From positions 39,407,113-39,471,112 of the forward strand of contig NC_052508.1 of NCBI RefSeq assembly GCF_014356525.2: a DNA stretch of 64,000 nt, written 5' to 3'. Positions within the stretch are counted from its first letter, which is position 1. Each line of letters starts with the position of its first letter. The notes beneath the pieces were generated by a model that ran no database searches, was not told where the DNA came from, and saw only the letters and a program-made list of their open reading frames with translations. Shown here piece by piece: positions 1 to 12,780 of this stretch. The stretch is from Nilaparvata lugens. Lineage: Eukaryota; Arthropoda; Insecta; Hemiptera; Delphacidae. Position numbers and translations under genes: made by a program.

Positions 1-1214
1 AGAGCGGGGACAGCAATTGTTTGATATGACAGGCATAATATTGTTCAAAACAATGCTTCTTGATGACATGGATGTCCCCAGCAATACATTGTCCGTATTA
101 CAGTATTCATGAGTTGTAAACCATCTCCTCTAGTGATAAAAAACTAGTCTTTCGTTATTAGCTCAACGTTGACTCGCTGGAAAAGCTGTAAATCAAGAGC
201 AGGAACAGGTTATTCCCAAGTATGTCAGCTAGCACTCTATTCAATCATTCTGCGTCATCTCGATTTGATACACAGTCTGTCCTCCCTACACAGAGCAAAA
301 GCATATCATTTATTTAATAATTTCCATCGCAATGAGATACCGGTACGGAGCTAATTATTATCGCTCCATCTCTGGGGTTCTATGTCATTTTTTGCTCTAG
401 TTTTTACTTATACACACCAATATGTACGACAAATATATTACACATGTTATTTTCACATTTTTCCGGGCCTGTCTCGTGAATTAGAGAAAACGAATCAGAC
501 TCGTACTTCTACAATAATTTACATTGGTGAGCCCCCTGGGCTGAAGAACTCGCTCATGAGCTATATCATTCTGGTTTTAGAATCCGCAGCTTGTAGGCTC
601 TTTTGAGAAAGATTTTGAAAAACCTATGGAAAACGTTTTGGAGAAATTCTGCTAATGATGAAAACTCACAGAAAATATGCTCAGTCTTCCCATACATAAT
701 CACTATCTGCTGTAAAAATGTATATCAGCATGCAAAGAACAATTTTGCAATTTAAAAATTGTTTTAATACATTTCAAAACTTTCTCATAAGATAGTAGAC
801 CTGCATGTTTAAGGAAACAGATAATATCAACAGTTGAGGAGTACATGCATTGAAGGATTTGGTTTCCTCACACAGGAATATAATTATGATAAATACACAG
901 AAAAGAGCAAGGGATTGAACAAAATTACTTGCAATGAAAATGTGCTTGTCAATCTCTTAAACATCATTCAGAATAACACACTCAACCTTCCCACAAAACG
1001 CTTTATGGCATAATTGAGTTCAATTAGTAAGTTTATCAAAAGCTTTGAAAATGATTGCGTTTATGCACTGAAAAGTAATGTAGATCATACCTTATAATCG
1101 GTAATTTCAAAAAAATAGCCACCTGCTCCAATATATATTTTATCGTCATTCAGCTTTCTCACGGAAATCACAATGTTCGAATCAACAAGAGAATTGACTA
1201 TCATTAGAATAAAC
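1..1214. other. AT-rich sequence without recognised genes
   Basis: No open reading frame longer than about 75 codons and no recognised repeat end is visible here. The short frames at 169-354 and 382-606 have no recognisable motif and look like chance. Confidence 0.5.
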
Positions 1215-1589
1215 TACAGTCAAACCTCTCTATAACGAACCTCCACTTAACGAAATCCTCTACACAACGAATTTTCACCTGGTCCCATGACATTTTAGAG
1301 TTTTTGCTGCTTATTTACCTCTATTTAACAAATTTCGTACCTCTCAACAACAAAGTTTTCTCTTGACTTCAACATACAAAGTGTAGTGTGTATAGGAAGC
1401 AGACGGTCATTTTCAAGGAATTCTTTAGTTTCAGCAGAAAGGTCAATAGACTAAAAATAATGGCAATTCAGGTTGAAGAAGGAAGAAGATAGAGTGCTAG
1501 ACAGTCAATAGAGGATGAAACAAATGTCGGAAATTGAATGCAAGTTACTGGAAATTCAATTCCAAAACCTTTTAAGTTGAAATAAAATT

Positions 1590-1745
1590 AATATTTTATC
1601 CAATTTCCTTTAATATTCTCATTAGTTCATAAAATGTTTCATCATCATTTTCCCATGTCGTTTGGGGTCGGCTCTCCGTATCAATTTGCGCCATTCTTCT
1701 CTGTCTTTTGTCTTTTGTCGATCGGTTCATTATTGTAGACCAGGC
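1590..1745 (-). pseudogene. C-terminal tail of a LINE polyprotein, fragment
   Basis: In one minus-strand frame this reads DREEWRKLIRRADPKR followed by HGKMMMK and a stop. This is the kind of extreme C-terminus found downstream of the reverse transcriptase in several insect non-LTR retrotransposons. The visible part is only about 30 codons, so it is a strongly 5'-truncated insertion. It lies inside the pogo/Tigger-like element and therefore postdates it, unless it was captured. The clade is not assignable from so little. Confidence 0.5.
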
Positions 1746-1810
1746 AGGTGAACGACTGGACTTTTTTCCCATTCTTGCTTTTGTCACACATTTTAATTCT
1801 TTGAACTGAC

Positions 1811-1830
1811 TATGATGATGATGATGATGA
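1811..1830 (+). repeat. (ATG)n microsatellite
   Basis: About six ATG units in a row, between the LINE tail and the family A repeat. No coding role is suggested. Confidence 0.8.
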
Positions 1831-1917
1831 CTGTGACGAACCTTAACCTTAGGAGAGGAATCCGTCAGATCAAGAAGTTTTTAGAGGCTTTCAAAATTAT
1901 CAGGCAAGGATTAAAAC

Positions 1918-2757
1918 TGAAAAATCTGGTGTGGCGCACTCACACAACTTTCCTTGCCGTTATGAAAATTGATCACCTGACGCTAGTGTTCCCGCGCATC
2001 TCAAGTCTACTTTTCAAAGATTTGAGCCAGCTGGTGACAGGGCAATAACGCTGGAGTCACATATGAGGTCTGCTATCTCTTCATAGTGAATGATTTAATA
2101 GAATCAACAATAATTTGCAATTGAGTATTCACATTTTCTCGAATTTAAAGCTTATTTTCAATTTTAGGTAAAATGTTACTGGACAGTAACATTGTAGAGA
2201 TAACAATCTCATTGTAGAGATTTTCATGCTCAATCTACTCCACTTGATTTTCTTTGTTTCAATTGTATCTGAAGCCTGATAATTGGGAATCTATCTGCAT
2301 TGATGGGGCGGAGCTCCTGAAATTTTTACAGATATGGGACTTGTGGCAATTGATAGAGCTTATCGATGACTATTTTAGGTATGAATTTGATCAAAATCGT
2401 TGGAGCCGTATCCGAGAAAATCACGAAAAACCCTGTTTTTGACAACATTTTCGCCATTTTAGCCGCCATCTTGAATTGCATTTGATCGAAATTGTTCCTG
2501 TCAGATCCTTATAGTGAAAGGACCTTAAGTTCCAAATTTCAAGTCATTCCGTTAATTGGGAGATGAGATATCGTGTACACAGACGCACATACACTCATAC
2601 ACACATACACACACACATACAGACCAATACCCAAAAACCAGTTTTTTGGACTCAGGGGACCTTGAAACGTATAGAAATTCAGAAATTGGGGTACCTTAAT
2701 TTTTTTCGGAAAGCAATACTTTCCTTACCTATGGTAATAGGGCAAGGAAAGTAAAAA
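1918..2757 (+). mobile_element. Family A non-autonomous repeat, copy 1 (about 840 bp)
   Basis: This segment recurs inverted at 43129-43970 and, internally deleted, at 44947-45375. It has subterminal inverted repeats: ACTTTCCTTGCC near the left end and GGCAAGGAAAGT near the right end. It contains no coding capacity; the short frames at 1812, 2254 and 2563 are shadows. An internal (CA/TACA)n tract lies near 2590-2625. The superfamily is unknown. The inverted ends suggest a DNA-transposon derivative, but no clear target duplication is seen for this copy. Confidence 0.7.
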
Positions 2758-3299
2758 TAGTGTACCAGACATGTCCGACTGTTTGAATAAATGTAAGTTG
2801 TTTATATAACATGATGTTTTATTCAAATGCAAAATTCAACCGATATTTCTCACTTTTCAAATATAAAACAAAAAAAATTGGAATTTTGGTTATTATAGTA
2901 TTTATAGTGAAGATATTGAAAAAATAACCGTATTTTGCGTTCCATCTAATAGTAGTGTAAAAAGTTGAAAAATATTGCTACAGAATATGTACTTTGATTA
3001 GACTCTACTAATAGAACAAATCAAACTTTCTGGAAATAAATTGGTGAGTTTACTTACTTGTTACGTTCTACAAATATTCAAAAAACATGTTTTTTATCGA
3101 CAGCATGAATTTTCAAATTTCCATATTAATATTGGCCTAATGTATGTACCATATTCATTTATTTACCGCCGTGATACAATATTATAAGATCCATAGGATC
3201 GTGGCAGTTTTCTTGACAGAACCTCTCAATAATGAATACCTCTCGGCAGCGAATTTTTTCTCGGGATAATCGACTTCGTTATATAGAGGTTCGACTGTA

Positions 3300-6200
3300 T
3301 ATATTTTGAACTTTATAACGATACATTTTGGCACCAGTAGAAATTCATTAATTGAAATGGATTATTAGGTCTCATTCAGGAAAACCAAAAATGTTTATCA
3401 CCAATGGTATCATCAGTCGACGATAAAGATAAGACGATAACGACTAGAAAGGCTAAGATTATTGACAACAATTTGAAATGGAAATCATTTTCCAATTATT
3501 TAATAAGAATGATAATATTGTATTTGAGGTTAGGTTCTTTGTGAACAACGCTTGTCGGCTATATCAATAACGGTCAAGCTGAACATCTGCAATGCAATCT
3601 GATACTTTCTAGCAAAATAATTGCAAGTAGATAGCATTCGTTAAGACGAGGACAATAGAGTTTTGTAGATTATATCTTGCAAAATAAAGGACATGAACGT
3701 TCAAAAAGCAAATATAAATATTGTATATATGTGAGCAAATAAAAATCGTGAAAACATAATAAAAATAAAAGGGAAGTGAGATCGAGTTTTATTAGGGAAA
3801 CTAACACATTAGCACATTTTGTACAAAAATCTGGTGGTGTAACAATCAGAACTCAGTATTTGTTAGGCGCTAAAAAATAATTATTTCAGAAGTCACCACG
3901 TGGTCTTTTTTAAAATTATAAAAATTTATAATTATTGTAGAGTGCATGGAAATCTATAACTAGCATAAAATAAAATTTGAGTGTAAATTCATGTATAACC
4001 TCCTAATATGCCCTTGTATTGTGGACTATTTGATGGTATTGAATTGCGTCATTGCGGATTTGTTGAAATCCACCAATAGGAGAAGATATTCAATTTTTAT
4101 GTAAATTTAGAAATGGGAAGTATCGTCGAAAATGAATAAGGGAAGATCAACTACCCACTTGCTTGCCAGAGATCGACCGAGACGCCAACCAATAAGAGAG
4201 CAGTAGACTGAATCCCTTATAATGATTAATTTTATGTATTACCAGAGTTTAAATCTTAAAAATTCCTAATGAGTAATGAATCTAACTCAGTGAAGTCGCT
4301 CTATGACATGAGTTATTAGATTAAATATCCCCATTGGAGAGGACGACAGCAGCCCACCAGAAAAAGGCATAGGACACACAAGGCGAATCCATGCCACATC
4401 TTTAAATTTGTGAAAAATGTACACACGTGAATTACAGAAAAAAATAATTTCTTAGAGGGCCCTCAGTGCAACAAATAAATATAAATTTCATAAAGCTAGC
4501 TTGTCGAAGGTTTTACTTAAAAATCAAGCTTGATTTAAACTTAATTGCGCAAATAGTTATAACTAAGGGAAAAGTCTTATTTAGAACATTGATGAGAATG
4601 AAATATTTAATTATGAATCACTATTTAAAGTATTAGATATGCTCAGTAAATATATTTAAATATCAGTATTATTATAAAAAGAATTATAAGAAGCTTAAAG
4701 TTCATAAGATAAATTATTATTCATCTAAATTCCACTGACGGCCGAACTCATACCCTGAGAATTAATATTTAAAATCTTTGATATTGTTGGGATACTGAAT
4801 TATAGAATTCTTATTTGATAAGCAGAAGCGAGTCGAATGATTGAGCTATAGAAATCTATAATAATAATATGCTGATAAAAAAATTATGAAAATTATTATT
4901 TGATGCTATTAAGCAGAATAAGAGTTCTAATTGAGCCATCTGTGATATTTTCCTCACATATTTTCTCATATTGTTTTTATATTTGTTGTTTCATATTTTA
5001 TTTTTTGCTCGTTGATTTCATTGTAGGCTAATTATATATTTATTGATTGAATGGTGTATCTTTCATTTTTAATCCTGTCTTCATGCATGACCAATCTTGT
5101 ACTAGTATTTTCCATTATTATTAGTATTGACAAATTAATAAAATTATCAACCAACTATATTCTTCACCGAATGAGTTGGATAAATCAGCTATATACAGTA
5201 TTGATCATTAAATCTTCAGAAATAATACGTTCTCAAGATTTATTTAAATGGTTCTACCTAGTCACTGAAATCAAATTGAATGAAATACAGGGTCATAGAA
5301 TCAAGTCGAAGCAGTACTACAAGTCATAGAAAGTATAAGGAATTCTAATTAAAATACCGCTGTTGATCACACTCGGTATTATCTCACACTGCTGACCCCT
5401 TTGTCAGATGGTAGCGAGTTGGATTGAGATTGCCGATGGATAAAGCAGCAGCAGTTTGCAGCAGTTGATAGCAGAATTTGGTATAAGCTCCTCGAAGAGC
5501 TGGTAAGAAACGTATGGTATTTTTATTTCAGCAGGCGCATAAATATCAAATTATTCAAAATCTCATTTGCTCTACCGATTACTGCCAGCTGCAGCTGGGC
5601 ACATGTAACCCCAAAAGAACGTTACATAAACATGTCACAACCATCGTGGGGCTTATGTACAAGTCAATACGGATTTACAACTTACAATAATAATTATCAA
5701 ACGGATAGACAGAAACATTTCAAAACTATTAATGCACCTGCACAAAATTAAATTACAAAGGTTTCTTTCAATTCGAATATGATTTCCATTGAAACTCATT
5801 GTCCAATTATCTTTAGAAAAGAAAAAATATTAAGCTTTTCCCATAATTCTCACAAACAAGCATATTTAATGTCATAGTAGGTGGACAACGACTTTTGCAT
5901 TGGGTCTAAATACTTAAATGGATAAAAAAATTATATAAGTAACAATGCAATGAATTCCAGCGGACTAAATGATAAATCAAAACAGTTTTTTTTCTTATGC
6001 ACTTTCAATGTTATTTTTATATCCTTGAAAAGGACGAAGGAGTGAATTTTGTTGTCCAACGATCTTGACCTGTAAAAAGGTTTGAAGAATACGTGTTCAA
6101 AATTTGAAACTGATTGATCAATTCTTTCTAAGGTAATTGTAGAACACAAACAGACAGAAAGCGACTTTGCCTCTAGTAAGTCAAAAGTGAGAACTCGCTA

Positions 6201-7280
6201 ACGCTCGTTCAACTACGAGTCATTGGAAAAAGGGAGAGGGAGGATTAGTGGAGAAGACTGTCTTTATCTCAGATAATATGATGCTGAAAATCTCCAAGCT
6301 TTCACTTTTTTATTTGAACATCTAATGGTGAAGATCACATTAAATAGAAGGTGAAGATTTTATTAGTTTTCTGTCTCTTATAACTGGGATATACATTTTT
6401 GTCTGATTCCATTCATTTCTGCAGGATGTGGATAGAACTTCAAGAATTGTGAGATTTTTTCTAGCAAAACTCATTAAGAAGAAAACGATTTCTTTTTCAC
6501 CTCAACCTTTTTGTGAACAGAATTTGGTACTGCCAACAATGAAATGAGATGTTTCAAGTGATGAACAGAACAAAGGACTGATTCTTTCACTCAGTGCTGA
6601 ATTTCAAAGTATTTCAGTTTTTATTAAATATTTCGTGAAAGTTCTGCAGCTTTCTCAAATCAAAGGTTTCAATCCCAATATTTTACTCCATTGCTGTCAG
6701 ATTTTACACCAGTGATATTGGATAGGCACGTTTAACTGTTGGTCCCAGCTAAAGTATGGCAGTCGTAAGGCCCATTGATATATTCAGGCGAGGTGGAACT
6801 TCCGTCAGGAACTCCCCTCCAATGAAAGCTATACGAATATTTGATTATTTACTCCATTCATGCCTAAATTAATCAACATAGTCTCTCAGGCAACGATTCC
6901 AATCAAACAATAATTAGTGGCAATATTTATTACAATACTTTAAAGTCTATTGATGTCGAATTGAACTAGGGTCCAGTCAAATTTCTATCATATTCCTTTT
7001 TATATGTAGTTCATTTATCCCACTTTTCTCATAATTTATATTTATTCTATTTTTTATATTTGTTGCAGGTGAGGACGTTTTCCCTGAACACACTACCTCT
7101 GTTCTATATTAAGGTTTGATGATGATATTTATTTATTCATAAAATGAATTTATACGGTTGATAGCATTATTATGATGGAGTTACATATTTTCTGTTCTCA
7201 GCTGCATAATTCTCTGTTGATGAACTTTGATTGAAATCCTGTTGATCCATTCGTCTATAGAGTCGAGATGAAAAATGACT
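3300..7280. other. AT-rich intergenic or intronic DNA, nothing recognised
   Basis: I see no coding region with recognisable motifs, no RNA gene and no repeat end. Frames such as 5051-5329 and 5931-6149 have AT-driven composition and no motif. Confidence 0.5.
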
Positions 7281-7545
7281 CGGATATGTAATAGCATGAT
7301 TCCATCGACCGCCCGAGATCGAAAAAGAATAATCGGCAAATTTCAGTTGTGCGGGTCAATTTATTGTCAGAAGTGTGGGTGAGAGGATGGGGCTTGCGGA
7401 AATAGAATTTGTGTCCTGGAACAGGGTTAGGGTTTATCGCATAAAGCCCTTTAAGCTCATCTGGCCGAAGGAATCCGCTGGCCTTCCCGCCCCGTGAGAG
7501 GGCTCCCACTTGCTGCATCGCAGGCTGCAAGGCTAAAAAGTAATT
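7280..7545. promoter_or_regulatory. GC-richer single-copy island, candidate regulatory DNA
   Basis: This stretch stands out from its AT-rich surroundings and has no copy elsewhere in the window. It holds words such as TTTATCGCATAAAG that fit caudal or Hox-type homeodomain sites. The minus-strand frame at 7255-7530 (91 codons) has no recognised domain, so a coding explanation is possible but unsupported. The regulatory call is an inference from composition. Confidence 0.25.
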
Positions 7546-8957
7546 GCCTCCATATTACACTTCAATAAAACTCTGCAAATAATCTTACTACACCAGGAAG
7601 ATTCTACGATAATGGCTTCTCTTCTCATTCCTCCTTCCCCTCCTCATCATCTCCCACCCCATCATCGTACCTCATAGATTCTGGAAAGAATTACGTATGC
7701 AAGTAATGTCCATGTATAAGCCGTTAGTTAGTCTGGATCTCTGGACGGGGGGGCCTGAAACTGAATTTATTGAATTGGGAACAAGGTTCAGTCCAACAAC
7801 AGGACTGAGGAAATTATAAAATGATTCATAACCTACAAAATATTCTGTCTCCAAAGCCAGCTCACTCTCTAGGGACCAATGCCTTCCTCCAGTCAAAATG
7901 AATTTTAATTCGCTGCCCATATAGAATGAACTCATTTTTCATGGAATTGAAAAGGCTTCTGAGATGTTGAGTTCATCTTCCTGTCTTCAAATATCAAACT
8001 AAGCGGTGTATTGTAGAATAATCTATAATAAATTATAATCCAGAATAACCTTTTCAGAAAATATCTTTTTCCAAACAATATTTTGATACTCTTTTCTCTC
8101 TTGATCTTTGAGATCAATAGTGCTGGAGTTTTTGATTGTCATTATAACATTGTATCATATACCATAATCTTTGTGATGGTTAATTCAAATGTTTTTTCTT
8201 CACTTTTGAATTGAAACACTCTCGACGAGATGCTACGAACTGAAATGTGCAGTAATTTTGAAGAGCTGGTAAGCTACTCGTTCCTTTTAGTAATCTTTCC
8301 AATCTTCTGGATGTGTGCAACAGAATTAGCAAGTTTCATTACAAATATAACTTCGATTAAGATCTCAATTAATGCAGATATGAATAAAATTCTCATATTA
8401 TACATGAATTTTTATCAATGGAAAGGGAAATACTATTTCTTCCTGTTAAAAAAACGTCTGAACATTCACCAGGATATTTACAGATTTCTCTTATAAGATT
8501 CAGATCATTTAGATCGTCTTTGAACAACACTATTGTAAATATTCTCCCTGTCGAGAAAATAGAATTTTCCATTTCAATTCCGATTAAGACAAGGAGACAT
8601 CTCGAAAAAGTTTCAGAAGAACTTTCCCTGATTGTTCCAACAGTTATGTCACCAGTGACATCAGTGAAAAAGTTTCTTTAAAATAATAAAAGTTTCTTGA
8701 GTAATCTTGGTAGCGGAGTAAGCTGTCTGTGGCTGTTTGGAATTTCGTTCTGTATTATTTGGAATGAGAATCGTTCCAAGCGTACTGTATTGGTCCTAAT
8801 AGAATCAATGCACAAAATCCGTTGATCAATATTGAGAAGATACTGAGTATATGAAAATAGAGCTTGATGGACCTTGAGAATTGAACTTATTCTGAGATTA
8901 ATTCGGTCTCAGGAATCCTCTCATCTATATCGATGATCCAAATGTTGGTGATCACCA
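7546..8957. other. AT-rich DNA, small unassigned frames only
   Basis: Frames at 7672-7935 (minus), 8230-8496 and 8418-8681 (plus) are each under 90 codons, overlap one another in different frames and show no motif. I do not call them genes. Confidence 0.4.
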
Positions 8958-10240
8958 ACAGTCCAGGCAATCAATGCTCAAAAACGGGCATGGAGGGAAA
9001 AGGAAAAGTTTGGAAGACAATTTCTGACCACGCAGTTCTGTTGAGGGTAGTAAGGAGATGAACATATCAAAAGTCCCAACTCCTACCCCCTATGCTAAGG
9101 GGTGGTTCGAAGGTACCATTTCTCACATATAACTCAAAAACTATGCAACATAATATGGACATTCAATACAAAATTGAAGCTTACATAATTTCCTATAATA
9201 CTAATCCTACTTGTTTTGCTATATCTCTTTCAACAACTATTGAAACTATTTTGTTTCACTTTTTAAAATATCCGCTCTTAAAAGTGTGACATTTTTTCAA
9301 GCTTTTGCTATTTTTGCTCTTATAACTTGTTGAATATCGATGGAAAAAACCCATGCTGATTGTGAGCTTAAATAGCATCAAACTCTCTTCAATTTGATGT
9401 ATAATTTCAAAAGTTTACGCATTTCCCCACCACTAGCAGCAGTTTTAGTGTTGAGTGTGAAATCTTTAGTTTTGCAACAATAGATCAATATTGACAAAAG
9501 AAATTTGGAGGGAATGTTTGAAAACCAATTTTTGACATTGCAGCTCTGTTGAGATCAGTTAGGTGGTAAACATATCAAAAGTCCACATCCCTATCCCTTG
9601 TGCTAAATGGATGTGGGTGGTTCAAGAGTTGTATTTTTAAATGTTTTGCTTACACGCTTATATATGAGAAAATAAAGCTTGATAGATTCTCTACAGTTTT
9701 TGTTTAGTGGAGTTTTGTGATATTTCCAACAGTTTTCGAGATATACGCTCTTGAAAGTATGAAGTTGTTAAAATAAATGCTTTCCCTCAAAATTTTGGCT
9801 CTTCAGGGCTTATAACTCTCCAACAATGCATCTTAAAAATGAATGCTTATTGTAAATTTTCAGAGCATTGATTTCTATCCAATTTGATGTATTATTCTAA
9901 AACTTGATATTTTGCTTTCATTGTTATAGCAGATTGAATGTGGGGGGGTGGATTGGGGTTCAGCTCTGTAACAAGTGTCAACTCACCGGCTCCTCACCTC
10001 TAACAGACGGGCTAAAGATGAAATCTTTTTCTATGTTTACCTCGTAACTAGCTGCAAAGACAAAAATTTTGTTTCAAACATTCACCACAAATTTCATTGT
10101 CAAATGATCAATAATTTTTATTAAATTGAAAATCTCACCCCACACATTGAAGTTGCTATAAAAATGAAAGGAAAATATTAAAATAGGGAAATAATACATC
10201 AGATAAAAGAAAATTCAATGTATAATGAAATAATTATCCT
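8958..10240 (+). repeat. Family B long non-coding repeat, copy 1
   Basis: It begins with CAGTCCAGGCAATCAATG, the same tip as the 14630-16408 element and the 38877 copy. It contains two similar units of roughly 530 bp in the same orientation (about 8960-9480 and 9490-9960). Each unit carries a signature block reading AACATATCAAAAGTCC followed by a C-rich run and GTGCTAAG-like words. After about 9960 the sequence matches the centre of the second copy (near 15190-15360), then similarity fades by about 10240. The right half of the full structure is absent here. No open frame is conserved between copies. Confidence 0.7.
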
Positions 10241-10589
10241 GTTCTCTTATCCTGAGTCCTCCAATACTCCGATTCCTTGCAGGAAAAGCAGGTAATAATA
10301 GTAAAGCCGATTAATATCAGTATTGTCTTTCAGAGAAGTTCCACCGGTTTATTATACAAGGAAATTATCTATAAAGTTACAATCCATTTCATCTATAATA
10401 TTTCTTTTGAATAGTGAACCAAACAAGAATTAAATAACATCATATTCAAGGAACTTGTTCCATTATTTGATCAATTAGCTGTAAATCCTCGTGATGAATA
10501 TTCATTTATTAGAGGAAACTTGCTACTGGAATTTATAATTTGAATATTATCGTCACAAATAATTCAATTATCTGGTGAAAATTCATAGA

Positions 10590-10930
10590 GAAACTAGAGC
10601 ATGTACAACCCTGGGCTGGGCATAGCCCTGGATATTAAGTGCATCAGTGATTTGTTGACTGAATACATGCATGCATCAAGCAATTGCGCAGCAGAAACAT
10701 ATGCCGCACCATGCTCCACTCTGACGTGGTCTCGCATATTCATTGCTTATAACCATCATTATTCCATTGGACAATGAATCAATGCAATTACCCATTATAA
10801 CATTGAAATCATACCCCCGCTTAGCAGTACAGTCGACCCCGGGCCAGATACACTATTCAGCTAATTCTATCAGAAATATCTGTCCTGTGCCACTTGATTT
10901 GATTTATAGTCCAATCCCTCATCATTTTGA
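10590..10930. promoter_or_regulatory. Single-copy island, candidate regulatory DNA
   Basis: This is a moderately GC-rich, non-repetitive block with CAAT, ATTA and TAATGG/AATTACCC words and a palindromic GGGCTGGGCATAGCCC. The frame at 10743-10937 (64 codons) has no motif. The call rests on composition and site density only. Confidence 0.2.
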
Positions 10931-11291
10931 CTGTTAAAAACTCCTCATGTCATAAATTGTTCCGGAAATGTAACAGTTGGATATTCATTAGCATAGGCTC
11001 ATCAATATGATCATCGATTGACGTTGATTTCCACATAATTGACATCAACACTGCTGTAATAAAAACATCCAAATTCTATTATTGACTGTACATTCATGTA
11101 GGCTCGCTAAATGATATCCGAAACACAAAAATCAGAACTCCTTTAAGTGTTCTGTATATAACAATTATTACTTTCGTAGACTAGAAATCAGTTTCCCAAA
11201 ATTATTGGTAAAATTTTCTTACATAATCCCGTTAATGGAGAAAAATCAAATTAACATATCGTGAAGCTGATTAACTAGGACCTAAAGAGAA

Positions 11292-12184
11292 TCAACTAAC
11301 TAATTCGTTTATTGTCAACAAATCAATAAATTTTTGACAATCTATCATGAGAAATAAGATTAATTCACTGTGTAAAGGGGTAAATTGCAAATCCTTTGTA
11401 GATGATATGATGTTCTTGATATTTATAAGAGCAGTTACTAAATTCTCTATTTTGCGAATAAATTCACAAAAAATTAAGGCCGTCCGGCTCGCAAAATTGC
11501 TGTGTTCAAACCTCAGCTTTAGCTCAGTGGTAGATACATGAATTTTCCAGATGCAATTAATCACCATAAGGTTCAATGACCGGTGATTATTAATTCTTAC
11601 CGCTTCTTCTATGAAGTTCTTGAAGAATACCAATGAGGAAATCAAAAGAATAGTTGATGACTGATTATCAGTAACCATGTATACAATAAAGAATAATAAA
11701 GACCAACTATGATTTTTCTAGTTGATCCTTAAAACGCTTGTCATGAATACAGGTGTTCACCAATATTTATCCCTCTAAAATTCCTTAGAGCTTACAACGC
11801 CAGTTCTTGAAGCTCTCTGGATCCTTATATGATATAACTGGAACCTTATTAATATAATTGTCAATATGTTGTTTCTGGCAGACTAATATGATTATCATCA
11901 AAGGATGATAAATATGGAGTTGCCTTAATAAGATCAATATCAATCAATGTTTTTTTTAAACTATTAAACTCAGTTGATGGTTTATATAAAATTTTAATTT
12001 TGGATATTAAAGAAGCAGATGTGTTTGACTGATTTTTTTTGGATTCAATAATTTTATATGCTGCTGAATATTTTTTTTGGTACCAAGACAGCTCAAACTG
12101 TATATCACGAGATGCGTTAGGATAAAATAAATTTCTATAATTGGTATGCTGACATAAAATACAAAATATATTCCCATAAAACAA
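11292..12184 (-). other. Two unassigned minus-strand frames (128 and 107 codons)
   Basis: The frames at 11861-12184 and 11292-11678 are consecutive on the minus strand, and their amino-acid composition is less biased than that of random AT-rich frames. The first ends LIKATPYLSSFDDNHISLPE. I recognise no domain in either. They could be remnants of an old mobile-element polyprotein or exons of an unknown gene. Chance is also possible, because a plus-strand frame overlaps at 11347-11541. Confidence 0.2.
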
Positions 12185-12559
12185 TGTATAAATAAAATAT
12201 TCTATATCTATAATTTTCCTTATATAAATTCTTTTCTAAAATCTGAATAATTATCACAAGGTTTACTAGCATTCACAATTGTGGACTTTAAAATTTATAA
12301 ATATACTATACTTAATACTGATGCTTAGACTCCCAGTCAGTTCAGAATTCTACAATTAAAAACCTGTTCGGTCTGCAGATTTAATATGATATACATTGAT
12401 CAATTTGCAAATAATAATTATTAGTAAATTAATATTCAACATGAGATCTCGGGTTTTATATGAGTTCGGGCCGTGCATGGAAGTAAGCTTCCAACATATA
12501 TCAAGTAAATTCATAAAATGTTCTTATAAATTATGTGATAGCACTCAACACGTTGTGAT

Positions 12560-12780
12560 TTTTCCTTTAATTTAATTTAACTTGTATAGCGCTTTTGATT
12601 AATTCCCTAATTATGCGTAGAAAGGCCTTAAACGAGCTCGTTTGATTTATCACTCACATTAATGACGTTCTTGACGGTCTCGTGGATTGAATTAATTATT
12701 TCCAATAATTAATTAGGCAGGTCCCTTTCGTCTCTGCTGGGCTAACGCGTGGTCCTGGTTTCTTATAGATTTCTTTCCGA
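12560..12780. promoter_or_regulatory. Homeodomain-site cluster, candidate conserved non-coding element
   Basis: Within about 200 bp there are repeated TAATTA/TTAATT cores (GATTAATTCCCTAATTATG near 12597; GAATTAATTATTTCC and AATAATTAATTAGG near 12690-12717), next to GC-rich words such as GGCAGGTCCC and CGAGCTCG. The mixture of clustered homeodomain cores with unique GC-rich flanks is typical of developmental enhancers in insects. There is no coding frame. The function is inferred. Confidence 0.3.

Larger units (their letters stand above)
1217..3297. mobile_element. pogo/Tigger-like DNA transposon, non-autonomous remnant
   Basis: The two ends form terminal inverted repeats: both begin CAGTCRAACCTCT read inwards and continue with TATAACGAA words. 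Each end is flanked by TA (1215-1216 and 3298-3299), the target duplication of the Tc1/mariner/pogo superfamily. CAGTCRAACCTCTNTATAACGAA-type ends are known from pogo/Tigger elements. No transposase is intact. A short stretch near 1440-1500 reads weakly like the N-terminal CENP-B-type DNA-binding region of such transposases, but it is too decayed to rely on. The interior was later invaded by a LINE tail (about 1596-1740) and by a family A repeat (1918-2757), which inflate its length. Confidence 0.75.
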
